DNA of 11,270 bases from Acidobacteriaceae bacterium (lineage in GTDB: Bacteria > Acidobacteriota > Terriglobia > Terriglobales > Acidobacteriaceae): assembly GCA_030049955.1 (NCBI GenBank), contig JASIJX010000236.1:1-11270 (forward strand), in the 5' to 3' direction. Numbering within the stretch: position 1 is the first letter of the stretch; each line of letters opens with the position of its first letter. Below are positions 1 through 7,320 of this stretch, piece after piece. Position numbers and translations under genes: made by a program. The notes under the pieces were generated by a model. That model did not search any database. It worked only from the letters and a program-made list of their open reading frames with translations, and was not told the origin of the DNA.

Positions 1-146
1 TGCAATCTACCTGCCATAAATGGAACACAATCGAAACGGCTCCGGCACAACCGCAAGGATAAGGATCTTCTAAAAATTCCGGGCGTGAAGATTGACCCGT
101 GCTACGATCTGTCTATTCCGCATTGCTTTTCCTCGCTATCCGATCA

Positions 147-179
147 CCCTGCGGCTTGACACGCAGGGGTTTTCTATTT
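147..179 (+). terminator. Hairpin with T-rich tail in the leader of the receptor gene
   Basis: A 7-bp perfect stem (CCCTGCG at 147-153, CGCAGGG at 162-168) with an 8-nt loop is followed by GTTTTCTATTT, the layout of a Rho-independent terminator on the + strand. It could end a gene lying left of the window or act as an attenuator in the leader of the downstream receptor. Bases 1-146 hold no gene I can recognise: short frames are open there but match no family I know and lack a convincing ribosome binding site. Confidence 0.45.
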
Positions 180-194
180 GGGAAGTCTCATTCT

Positions 195-200
195 CAGGAG
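195..200 (+). promoter_or_regulatory. Ribosome binding site deciding the receptor start
   Basis: CAGGAG lies 8 nt before the ATG at 209. The reading frame is open upstream to a TTG at 92, but that codon has no Shine-Dalgarno sequence and the extra 39 residues would bury the signal peptide, so the ATG at 209 is preferred. Confidence 0.7.
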
Positions 201-208
201 TGCCAAAC

Positions 209-3200
209 ATGCTAAAGAGATTCCTCCGGAATCGATCTCTCGCCGCTGTTGCACTGGCGGTGGCGCTGCTTACTTCCTTCACCGGCATTTCACTCAAAGC
301 ACAGACCTCGGGCGCCGGCACCATTACCGGCACAGTGACCGATTCGAGCCAGGCCGCCATTCCCGGCGCATCGGTCACAGTGACAGATATGGACACGGGC
401 GTGGCCCACGCATATACCTCAAACTCCGCCGGCATTTACGTCGCGCCCTTCCTGCAGCCGGGCCGGTACACGGTCTCGGCCAGCGCCAGCAATTTCGGCA
501 AGGTGTCTACCTCTGACCTCACGCTGCAGGTTGGACAAACGCTCACTGTCAATCTGGTGCTCACGGTGCAGTCGGCCAACACTACGGTCGAAGTCTCCGG
601 CAACAGCGTAATGCTCGACGTGGAGCAGACCGAAGTGTCGCAGGTGGTGGATCAACACGTGGTGCAGAACCTGCCGGTGAACGGGCGCAACTGGAGCGAC
701 TTTGTGCTGCTAACGCCGAACGTGGTGCAGGATGGCTCCAGCGGAATGGTGAGCTTCCACGGCATCAGCGGACTCTACAACCAGAACTATGTCGATGGCG
801 CCAACAACAACCAGATGCTGTTTAGCGAAGCGCGCGGACGCGCTTCCGGCGCGCCTTTCGTCTACAGCCTCGACTCGATCAAGGAATTCCAGACGGAAAC
901 CTCGAACTACTCGGCGGAGTTCGGGCAGGCGGCCGGCGGCCAGGTGAACGCCATCACCCGCAACGGCACCAACGACCTGCACGGCGACCTGTTCTACTAT
1001 CTGCGCTATCCGACGTTGAATGCGCTCGACCCCTACAGCAAATGGTCGGTGCTCTATAACAACGCCAACAAGTTCCTGCTCACGCAGCCGATCCACCAGC
1101 AGCAGGAGTACGGCGGCAGCGTCGGCGGGCCGATCAAGAAAGACAAGCTGTTCTACTTCCTGACCTCGGATAATTTCCGCCGCGTCGGCAAAGCGCTGTA
1201 TTACGAGACCTACAACGTCTCGCAAACGCCATCCGGCGTTTATAACGGCACCGCGAGCGGCTCCGGCACCGGCACCAACATTACGCCCAATCAGTGCCCG
1301 ACGGCCTCTAACACGCTCTACACCGGCTCGGTTTACATCAGCAGCGCGCAGTGTACGGCGGCCATCAACTTTCTTGAGAGCCTGCAGAGCGCGCCGACGC
1401 GCTTCGCCAAAGAAACTCTGGTGTTCCCGCGCATCGACTGGCAGTTGAACGAGAAGAACCTGATCTACGCCAACTTCAACTTCGCGGACTTCGACAGCAC
1501 GAACGGCTATAACTCCAGCCCGACAAATTCGAATACCTCGGCCAGCACCAATGGCCCCACCAGCTATCACGAGCGATTCCTTATCGCGCACTGGACGTCG
1601 ACGCTGTCGTCAACGGCGGTGAACGATCTGCGCTTCCAGTTCGGCCGCGACCTGGAAACGGCCGGCGCCAACGCGCCGGGACCGAGCATCACCATGGGCG
1701 CCGAGGCCTACGGCATGCCCAACGCGCTGCCGCGCGCGGCTGAGCCGGACGAGCACCGCATCCAGTTCACCGACGTGTTCTCGAAGGTGCTTTCCAAGCA
1801 CACGCTCAAGTTCGGCGGCGACGTTAACCTGGTGCACGAGGTGATGATCAACCTCTACCAGGGCGGCGGCCTCTATAACTACACCGGTTCCATCACGCAG
1901 GAGTTTCAGGACTGGGCCTTCGATGCCTTCGCCGGCCAATCGGGCGACACCGATCCCTACGCCGGCTCGCACTACTACACCTTCGTGCAGACGATCGATC
2001 AGCACAACCCGGTTTCGAGCGGCCGCGCCGGCGCCGACGACTTCTGGATGAAGATGTACGACGGCTTCGCCGAAGATAGCTGGAAGTTCAACTCGCGCTG
2101 GACATTCAACCTTGGCGTTCGCTACGACCTGCAACTGACGCCGCCGCCGGCTATTCCGAACACCAGCTCCGCGCTGGCCACCGAGTACAACACGACCATC
2201 AAGAACGTCGAAGATCGCGTGCAGCCGCGCATCGGAATCTCATGGAACCCGGCGCAAGGCACCGTGATTCGCGCAGGCTACGGCATCTTCACCGGCCTCA
2301 ACCAGGGCAGCACGTACTATGCCATGCGCGTTGAGAACGGCGAGTACCAGATCAACTACAACTACAACGGCTGCGCGAGCACGTGCACGGCTGCTGCGGC
2401 GCTCGAGTTCCCCAACGTGCCGTTCCCGGTTACCGGTCCGTCGCTTGGGGGCGCGCTGCACCCCTCGGGCGGCGCCGCGCCGCAGGTGACCGCGATCAAC
2501 GCCGCGTCGAGCACCAGCTTCCACGGCCTGTCGCCCAGCTTCGTTCCGCCGCTCACGCATGAGATGGACCTGACACTTGAACAGGCGCTGCCGGGCAACG
2601 TCACGCTGACTTTGGGCTATGTGGGCTCGCGCGCGCTGCGCTTGCCCGTCTTCCTTGACGCCAATCTCGTGGGGCAGACGGCGCACGGCCTGCACTCGTT
2701 CGACATCACGAACAAAAACGGCGCCACGAGCATGGTCACTGTGCCCTACTACCTGGCCAGCGATCGCATCAACACCTCGCTTACCTCGCTGAACACCGGC
2801 TTCAGCGTGGCCAACTCGTGGTACAACTCGATGGCGGTCACGGTGCGCAAGCCTTTCAGCCACGGCTTCGAGCTGCTGCTCAACCATACCTGGTCCAAGG
2901 CGCTGGACGACGACATGGTTTCCGGCACTTACGGCACCTTCTATGGCGGCAATCCGGTGCTCGATCCCAATAACGTGCGCGGCGAGTATGGCCGGTCCGA
3001 CCTCGACATGCGCAACCGCTTCGTGGGAACCGTTCTTTATCAGCCCAGCTTTATGGAAGGCAATCGCTGGGTGAAGTACGGCATCGACGGCTTCACCTTC
3101 TCGGGAACCGCAACCGAATCGACCGGACAGCCGATCGTTGCCGGGGTCTCGGGCTCGGTGCCGTTCGGATCGGGCGCCACGGCACAGGATGACGGCAACA

Positions 3201-3604
3201 TCTACGGCGGCTCGATGAGCTCGGGGTCGGGCGCGGCCACGATGGGCCGTCCGCCGCAAATCCAGCGCAACAGCCAGCCCGGCCCGGGTGTGCGCAACAT
3301 CGACTTCCGCATCACGCGCGACGTGCCTATCCACGAGCGCGTCTCGATGCAATTTATCGGCGAGGCCTTCAACCTGATGAACCACGAGATTGTCTCCGGC
3401 GTGAACTCGACTTACAGCTCGTTCAGCTCGCCCTCGGCAAGCTGCTCGGCCGCAGGCGCGCTTCCTACCGGCTCGACCTTCTACGGCTGCTTCACGCCCT
3501 ACACGCCTTCGGCGGCATACCAGGCCTTCGGCGCCAAGAGCACGACAAACAGCGTCCTCTATGGCCCGCGGCAATTGCAGCTCTCGGCCAAACTGTTCTT
3601 CTAA
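209..3604 (+). CDS. Oar-like TonB-dependent outer-membrane receptor with carboxypeptidase-regulatory-like domain
   Basis: The product (1131 aa) is an outer-membrane beta-barrel of the Oar / TonB-dependent receptor type, very abundant in Acidobacteriota; the family takes up or handles large ligands with energy from TonB, but the substrate here cannot be read from sequence. Residues 1-31 form a signal peptide (basic start, hydrophobic core, likely cut after LKA). Residues about 38-118 are a carboxypeptidase-regulatory-like beta-sandwich (GTVTDSSQAAIPGASVTVTD, then a YTVSAS segment). A plug-like region follows, with LPVNGRNW at 155-162, a VDGANNNQ segment and an AEFGQAAGGQVNAITRNGTN segment. The rest is barrel, ending with the family-typical IDFRITRDVPI and EAFNLMNHEI segments and a terminal Phe (LSAKLFF), as expected for an outer-membrane protein recognised by BAM. 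The length is normal for the family and no frameshift is seen. A hairpin lies 27 nt after the stop. The family call is secure; the ligand is unknown. Confidence 0.93.
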   Translation: MLKRFLRNRSLAAVALAVALLTSFTGISLKAQTSGAGTITGTVTDSSQAAIPGASVTVTDMDTGVAHAYTSNSAGIYVAPFLQPGRYTVSASASNFGKVSTSDLTLQVGQTLTVNLVLTVQSANTTVEVSGNSVMLDVEQTEVSQVVDQHVVQNLPVNGRNWSDFVLLTPNVVQDGSSGMVSFHGISGLYNQNYVDGANNNQMLFSEARGRASGAPFVYSLDSIKEFQTETSNYSAEFGQAAGGQVNAITRNGTNDLHGDLFYYLRYPTLNALDPYSKWSVLYNNANKFLLTQPIHQQQEYGGSVGGPIKKDKLFYFLTSDNFRRVGKALYYETYNVSQTPSGVYNGTASGSGTGTNITPNQCPTASNTLYTGSVYISSAQCTAAINFLESLQSAPTRFAKETLVFPRIDWQLNEKNLIYANFNFADFDSTNGYNSSPTNSNTSASTNGPTSYHERFLIAHWTSTLSSTAVNDLRFQFGRDLETAGANAPGPSITMGAEAYGMPNALPRAAEPDEHRIQFTDVFSKVLSKHTLKFGGDVNLVHEVMINLYQGGGLYNYTGSITQEFQDWAFDAFAGQSGDTDPYAGSHYYTFVQTIDQHNPVSSGRAGADDFWMKMYDGFAEDSWKFNSRWTFNLGVRYDLQLTPPPAIPNTSSALATEYNTTIKNVEDRVQPRIGISWNPAQGTVIRAGYGIFTGLNQGSTYYAMRVENGEYQINYNYNGCASTCTAAAALEFPNVPFPVTGPSLGGALHPSGGAAPQVTAINAASSTSFHGLSPSFVPPLTHEMDLTLEQALPGNVTLTLGYVGSRALRLPVFLDANLVGQTAHGLHSFDITNKNGATSMVTVPYYLASDRINTSLTSLNTGFSVANSWYNSMAVTVRKPFSHGFELLLNHTWSKALDDDMVSGTYGTFYGGNPVLDPNNVRGEYGRSDLDMRNRFVGTVLYQPSFMEGNRWVKYGIDGFTFSGTATESTGQPIVAGVSGSVPFGSGATAQDDGNIYGGSMSSGSGAATMGRPPQIQRNSQPGPGVRNIDFRITRDVPIHERVSMQFIGEAFNLMNHEIVSGVNSTYSSFSSPSASCSAAGALPTGSTFYGCFTPYTPSAAYQAFGAKSTTNSVLYGPRQLQLSAKLFF

Positions 3605-3631
3605 CCAAGGCGCAGAAGATGCCGCAACAGT

Positions 3632-3661
3632 CAAATGGCGCTCCGCAAGGGGCGCCATTTG
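3632..3661 (+). terminator. Tetraloop hairpin after the receptor gene
   Basis: A 13-bp stem (3632-3644 with 3649-3661, one G-U pair) closes a GCAA tetraloop of the very stable GNRA class. It begins 27 nt after the receptor stop. The arm ends in ATTTG and there is no long T-run after it, so it may act as a weak terminator or as a 3' mRNA-stabilising hairpin. It argues against cotranscription with the lipoprotein gene downstream. Confidence 0.6.
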
Positions 3662-3719
3662 TGCTCGGGTCGTGGAAAAAACCAATGTAAGCGCCTCAAT
3701 CTTCGAAAAACATCCCTCG

Positions 3720-3774
3720 GCGGCTAAAGCCGCGCTGATCTTCCGCACTTTGCGGCACGACTAAAGTCGTGCCC
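3720..3774. repeat. Cluster of three small hairpins, likely an interspersed intergenic element
   Basis: Three inverted repeats lie in a row: GCGGC-TAAA-GCCGC (3720-3733), CCGCA-CTT-TGCGG (3743-3755) and GGCACGAC-TAAA-GTCGTGCC (3754-3773). The last two share two bases, so they are alternative folds. The outer two share the same TAAA loop, which suggests one unit duplicated and diverged. I recall similar hairpins scattered between genes in Acidobacteriaceae genomes, but this cannot be confirmed from one window. The remaining 3775-3904 stretch holds no gene and no clear promoter. Confidence 0.55.
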
Positions 3775-3904
3775 TTTCAAAACCACGGCTTTGTCAGCAG
3801 CCTGTGCGCAAAACCCTGGGTGTGGCTCGGCCGCAGACTAGAAACCGCTGAAGACCAAGAAAATAGTAAGATGGTGCCACATCTGGATTGAGAAGGAGCA
3901 TTCC

Positions 3905-5104
3905 ATGAGACGGCTCCCCTTTTGTACTTCGATCCTCAGCTTTGGAGTTCTTCTTGCCGCCGGTTGCGGCGGAAACTCGGCTGGTTCCTCTTTGACTCCA
4001 TCATCTTCAAATCCACCTTCACCTGCCTGCGTGGAATCGTCGAAAACGGAGGCGTCCTACGTCCTGACCGGCTATGCGGTGAGCATGTTCACGATCAACT
4101 CCTGCACTGGGCAGTTTGGGGCAACGACGCCCGCATTTGTGGGCACCGGATATTCGTCTCCGCAGGACGACGCTGAGGAGATGGTCGCCGACCCGCTGGG
4201 GCGATTTGCCTATGTAGCGAACCTTGTCTCCAACGCGTCCGACCTGGCCACCATCTCGATGTACACGATCAACTCCACGACTGGAGTTCTCACCCCGACC
4301 ACGCCTGCCACGGTCCCCACCGGATTTTTCCCGCAGGAAATCGCAATCGACCCGCAGGGACGATTCGTTTACACGGCCAACAGCGACGACAGTTCGGTCT
4401 CGATGTTTACCATCAACCAGACCACTGGCGTTCTGACGCCGACGACGCCAGCCTCAGTGTCGACCAACCCCGGCGAGCTCTTAGCGATTCCCAGCTTCCT
4501 GACCGTCGATCCCACTGGCAGGTTCCTCTATGTAACCGAATCGCTGACCGACGGCGCTGCGGTCATCATGTACGCCATCGACCAGACCAGCGGAGTTCTT
4601 ACGCCACTCTCGCCTGCAACGGTCTATGCGGGCGGGATCCCGTGGCAGGTCCTCGTTACCCCGAACGGAAAGTTTGCGTACGTGGTCAATAACCTGTCCG
4701 GCGGCTCAATGACCGATGGCGTGTGGCAATATACCGTCAACTCCACTACCGGCGTGCTCACGCCGAACACTGCGACCTACGTGGCTGCGGGAAATGCGCC
4801 TACAGCAATAGCCATTGATCCGACCAGCAGTTTTGCCTACGTCGTCAACCGTCTCGATAACACGGTCTCGATGTACACGATCGACCCGAACACCGGCAAC
4901 CTGACGCCGGCGGGCATCATCGCCACCGGCACAGAACCCTTTCGCATCGGCTTCGACCCGAGCGGCAAATTCGTCTACGTGACCAACGAGCAAAGCGCCG
5001 CCTCCATCTACACGGTCAACAGCGACGGAACGCTGAAGAACGCGGGGACGACCGGAGTGGTAACCGGTGGCTTGGCCACGGCCATGACAACTTTGAGCCA
5101 GTAG
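3905..5104 (+). CDS. Seven-blade beta-propeller lipoprotein (YVTN / lactonase-like fold)
   Basis: The product (399 aa) is a predicted lipoprotein: residues 1-20 are a short signal peptide ending in a lipobox LAAGC, with the lipidated cysteine at position 21, followed by a Ser/Pro-rich linker to about residue 40. The rest is seven repeats of about 45-58 residues. Each carries a strand such as SMYTINSTTGVLTP (at about 61, 119, 167, 222, 275, 323 and 368), and most have a DPxGRFxYVxN strand between them (about 96, 149, 202, 252, 305 and 351). This is the pattern of a seven-blade propeller of the YVTN / 6-phosphogluconolactonase-like fold. Many annotated relatives are called lactonases, but I see no evidence of activity; binding or scaffolding at the cell surface is as likely. 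AAGGAG lies 6 nt before the ATG, which supports the start. The gene is convergent with the membrane methyltransferase-like gene to the right; the 85 nt between them show no clear terminator. Confidence 0.85.
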   Translation: MRRLPFCTSILSFGVLLAAGCGGNSAGSSLTPSSSNPPSPACVESSKTEASYVLTGYAVSMFTINSCTGQFGATTPAFVGTGYSSPQDDAEEMVADPLGRFAYVANLVSNASDLATISMYTINSTTGVLTPTTPATVPTGFFPQEIAIDPQGRFVYTANSDDSSVSMFTINQTTGVLTPTTPASVSTNPGELLAIPSFLTVDPTGRFLYVTESLTDGAAVIMYAIDQTSGVLTPLSPATVYAGGIPWQVLVTPNGKFAYVVNNLSGGSMTDGVWQYTVNSTTGVLTPNTATYVAAGNAPTAIAIDPTSSFAYVVNRLDNTVSMYTIDPNTGNLTPAGIIATGTEPFRIGFDPSGKFVYVTNEQSAASIYTVNSDGTLKNAGTTGVVTGGLATAMTTLSQ

Positions 5105-5189
5105 CAACCTTGCAAACCTGCGACACGGCCCATTTTCTGCGCCGTACCTGTTTTGCACTGGACTGTTCTGCACTAGATTTGGGACGGCT

Positions 5190-5759
5190 TCACAGCACGT
5201 ACGGCACCAGCGCCGCCACGCGGCTCGAATACGCCACATACGTTGCGCCGAACTGCTCCCGCATCCACTTCTCTTCGAGCCGCAGCTTGTACAACTGCGC
5301 GATGGCGAACAGGGCGAACGCCACCACAGCGCTGATTTTGCCGACGGCAAGCACCGAGCCGAGTAAGGCGATAAACAGCCCGCTGTAGATGGGGTGGCGC
5401 ACCAGCGCGTAGGGTCCGTTGACGATCAGCTCGTGGCCCTGCTTGACGGTGACCTCGCTGCTCCAGTTGCGGCCGAGATGCACGCGCGCCCACACGCAGA
5501 AAACGAGTCCCGCAAACGTGAGCGCAGCGCCAACCCAAAAGGTGAGCGCGTTGGAGGGCCACAGCCGCACGTTGAGCCATGCAACCGGAAGAGGAACTAC
5601 CCACAGCACGATTGCAGTAGCGATCAGCAGCATGCGCATCACGCGCGAAGCCGCGGGCTCCATTCGCTCCGCGGCCTTCACGTTGACAGCCATCACCCGC
5701 CAATAGACGAGAAACGCGACCCACAGAACCACAAACAGGTAGTCGTAAACGAGACGCAT
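5190..5759 (-). CDS. Isoprenylcysteine carboxyl methyltransferase (ICMT)-family membrane protein
   Basis: The 189-aa product is a small polytopic membrane protein of the ICMT / phospholipid methyltransferase-like family. Membrane segments are visible at about residues 4-20, 41-61, 73-92 and 126-152. The family signature GPYALVRHPIYSG is at 115-127, and a second conserved stretch with EEKWM at 162-166, followed by FGATYVAYSSRV, closes the active-site region; in the family these parts bind S-adenosylmethionine. Bacterial members have various or unknown substrates, so true isoprenylcysteine methylation should not be assumed. The frame is open upstream to a TTG at 5816, but the ATG at 5759 has GGAGG 5 nt before it and places the first membrane segment at the N-terminus, so it is preferred. 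It seems to be a stand-alone gene: the hairpin at 5884-5914 separates it from the sigma operon behind it. Confidence 0.85.
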   Translation of the reverse strand: MRLVYDYLFVVLWVAFLVYWRVMAVNVKAAERMEPAASRVMRMLLIATAIVLWVVPLPVAWLNVRLWPSNALTFWVGAALTFAGLVFCVWARVHLGRNWSSEVTVKQGHELIVNGPYALVRHPIYSGLFIALLGSVLAVGKISAVVAFALFAIAQLYKLRLEEKWMREQFGATYVAYSSRVAALVPYVL

Positions 5760-5764
5760 CGATG

Positions 5765-5769
5765 CCTCC
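5765..5769 (-). promoter_or_regulatory. Ribosome binding site deciding the ICMT-family start
   Basis: GGAGG on the - strand lies 5 nt before the ATG at 5759. It favours this start over the in-frame TTG at 5816, which falls in a tandem repeat and has no Shine-Dalgarno sequence. Confidence 0.65.
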
Positions 5770-5808
5770 ACGCGGTTGATGGCGGTGGTACGCAGCCAAT
5801 CATAGCGC

Positions 5809-5858
5809 GGTTCCAATAATTGGTTCCGGTATTGGTAATTGGTTCCGGTATTGGGTTC
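5809..5858. repeat. 19-bp tandem repeat upstream of the ICMT-family gene
   Basis: About two and a half copies of a 19-bp unit (GGTTCCGGTATTGGTAATT) start at 5809 (shortened to 13 bp), 5822 (full) and 5841 (partial, ending in GGGTTC). The unit boundaries also make a CCAAT-A-ATTGG palindrome at 5813-5823. The repeat lies just upstream of the ICMT-family gene, where its promoter would be expected. Confidence 0.8.
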
Positions 5859-5883
5859 GCGCGGCGGTCACGCACACACGCGG

Positions 5884-5914
5884 AAAAGGCCCGCAGATCG
5901 TGTGCGGGCCTTTT
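5884..5914 (-). terminator. Rho-independent terminator of the sigma/anti-sigma operon
   Basis: A perfect 12-bp stem (AAAAGGCCCGCA at 5884-5895 with TGCGGGCCTTTT at 5903-5914) has a 7-nt loop. Read leftward it lies 36 nt after the anti-sigma stop and ends in four T. The symmetry of the A and T ends means it could also stop transcription from the other side. Confidence 0.85.
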
Positions 5915-5950
5915 GCTCCCCCCGTTCCCCTGATCTCTTGTTCCCTGTTG

Positions 5951-6634
5951 TTACCCGCGGACGGCCACGCCGGCAAAGGAAATTACCGCCTGGCCGCGCA
6001 CCGGCTGGCCGAAGTATTTGGCCGGCTCGAAGACGCTGAACAGCAGCATGTTTTCGACCTCGGAGCGGGTCACGGCGTCTGTGGGACCGGAGAGAATGCG
6101 GTAGTCGTAGACCTGACCCTCATCGTTAACGAAGGCCTCAACCACGACAGCGCTCGACGTTGCGCCGATCTCGTCGCTTTGCGCGCCGCTGGAAAGATAG
6201 AGAAGCCGCGGCGTGGTGGCCACGCCGAGAGGATCGTCGGTGCTGGCCTGAACCTTCTCCGGCTGGGCAAACATGGTGACCATCAGCACGACGGAGCCCA
6301 GCAGCAGAACGGCGCTGGCAAAGCCCGCCGACGCCTGCAGCAGAAACGGCCCAATGGTGTTTTTCCAGGCCAGCTGCAGTCCTTCAAGGCGATCGCGGCG
6401 GCTGCGCGCGCGCTCCTGGCTAACGGCCACACGAATGCGCAGCAGCAGATCCTTCGGCTCCGGCACGGGGCCCAGCTCGGCCAGCGACATTTGCGTTTGC
6501 CGCAGTGCGTCCCATTCCTGCGCACACGCGCGGCATGCGTCCAGATGCGCGCCAATCTCCTGCATTTCGCGCCCGTTCAACCGGCCGTCCAGATACTCCG
6601 TGAATACTGCCCGCATTTCACTGCAGCCGTTCAT
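5951..6634 (-). CDS. Membrane anti-sigma factor: zinc finger, one membrane span, TonB-C-like periplasmic domain
   Basis: The product (227 aa) probably holds the adjacent ECF sigma factor inactive at the inner membrane. Residues 1-45 are a zf-HC2 type anti-sigma zinc finger: Cys4, then H30-L-D-A-C34-R-A-C37, the HxxxCxxC motif. Residues about 60-95 are a charged linker, about 99-123 a single membrane segment. The periplasmic part (about 130-227) contains VVVEAFVNDEGQVYDYRILS, then FEPAKYFGQPVRGQAVISFA, which resembles the strand-helix-strand pattern of TonB C-terminal domains (a 'dG.v...' strand, then 'f.Pa...G.pv......i.f'). That resemblance is by eye. AGGAGG sits 4 nt before the ATG. The gene begins 38 nt after the sigma stop, the usual order for an ECF sigma / anti-sigma operon, and a terminator follows. 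The signal that releases sigma is unknown. Confidence 0.85.
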   Translation of the reverse strand: MNGCSEMRAVFTEYLDGRLNGREMQEIGAHLDACRACAQEWDALRQTQMSLAELGPVPEPKDLLLRIRVAVSQERARSRRDRLEGLQLAWKNTIGPFLLQASAGFASAVLLLGSVVLMVTMFAQPEKVQASTDDPLGVATTPRLLYLSSGAQSDEIGATSSAVVVEAFVNDEGQVYDYRILSGPTDAVTRSEVENMLLFSVFEPAKYFGQPVRGQAVISFAGVAVRG

Positions 6635-6672
6635 TCGGCCTCCTCTCTGAAGGGGCTTGGCTACCCTGCGAG

Positions 6673-7320
6673 TTAGCCTGCAAGGGCCATGGAACGTGAA
6701 CTGGGTTGGGAAGCGATCAACAGGGACTTCAAAATGGCGCGGCCGCGCACCAGGCGCGACTTTACCGTGCCGAGATTCACTCCCTGCATCTCCGCCACTT
6801 CTTCATAGACAAATCCTTCAATGTCGCGCAGGATGAGCGTGGTGCGATACGGCTCCGGAACCTGGTTCAGGGCCGCTTCAACGCGGGCACGATCTTCAGC
6901 ATGCGCCGCCAGATCGAATGGCGATTCGCCCGGATCGACTAAGGTGTCTATCAGGAGCACCGGGGTTCCCCTGTGTTGGTTGTCGTAAATCTCTTGCTCG
7001 ATGGGGACTTCCTGCTGCTTGTGCCGCATCCACCATCGCCGTTGGTTCGAAGCTTCTCGCAACGCGATCCGGTAAATCCAAGTCCGCAGCGATGACTCGC
7101 CATGAAAGCCCTTGATGCCCCGGAAGATTTTTACAAAAACTTCCTGGGTAAGGTCGGCAGCATCGGCGCGGTTCTCAAGCGTGCGCGCCAGCAGAGAGAA
7201 GATCGGTTGATGATAGCGTGCGATGAGCCACGCAAATGCCTCTTCGGAGCCGGCCTGCAGCTCCCCTATGAGAGCTGCCTCTTCCGACTGGAGCGGTAGC
7301 GCGCTGGCAATATTGCCCAT
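6673..7320 (-). CDS. ECF (RpoE-like) RNA polymerase sigma factor
   Basis: The product (215 aa from the chosen start) is a group IV sigma-70 factor that directs RNA polymerase to its own promoter set. Region 2 spans about residues 26-96, with DAADLTQEVFVKIFRG (core binding and -10 recognition) and SSLRTWIYRIALREASNQRRW. Region 4 spans about 144-199, with YRTTLILRDIEGFVYEEVAEM and the helix-turn-helix stretch VNLGTVKSRLVRGRAIL for -35 recognition. Regions 1 and 3 are absent, as usual for ECF factors. The start is uncertain: the frame opens at a GTG at 7353 directly after an in-frame TAG; a TTG at 7338 has GGAGGA (7345-7350) 6 nt before it; the ATG at 7320 has only a weak GGCGGA. I give the ATG, which matches how I recall relatives beginning, but the TTG is a real alternative. 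The anti-sigma gene follows at 38 nt. Confidence 0.92.
   Translation of the reverse strand: MGNIASALPLQSEEAALIGELQAGSEEAFAWLIARYHQPIFSLLARTLENRADAADLTQEVFVKIFRGIKGFHGESSLRTWIYRIALREASNQRRWWMRHKQQEVPIEQEIYDNQHRGTPVLLIDTLVDPGESPFDLAAHAEDRARVEAALNQVPEPYRTTLILRDIEGFVYEEVAEMQGVNLGTVKSRLVRGRAILKSLLIASQPSSRSMALAG

Noticed and set aside
1..158. Frame open from the left edge to a TGA at 156-158, as the tail of an upstream gene
   Set aside because: The translation shows no recognisable domain and another frame stops at 62; too little sequence to support a gene.
156..161. TTGACA as a sigma-70 -35 box for the receptor
   Set aside because: No acceptable -10 box lies 16-18 nt downstream, and the hexamer falls in and beside the loop of the hairpin.
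710..2134. Two antisense open frames (710-1591 and 1610-2134) under the receptor gene
   Set aside because: Same shadow composition, no ribosome binding site and no recognisable domain.
2240..3748. Long open frame (502 codons) antisense to the receptor gene
   Set aside because: Its translation is rich in Arg, Ala, Val and His with no family features, as expected for a shadow of a GC-rich gene; the + strand frame is a clear receptor.
5173..5799. Second 208-codon frame on the - strand overlapping the ICMT-family gene
   Set aside because: No membrane segments or family motifs, Arg/Ala-rich; the other frame carries the GPYALVRHPIYSG signature.
5900..6676. Open + strand frames opposite the anti-sigma gene
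   Set aside because: They lack motifs, while the - strand frame has a zinc finger, membrane span and strong binding site.
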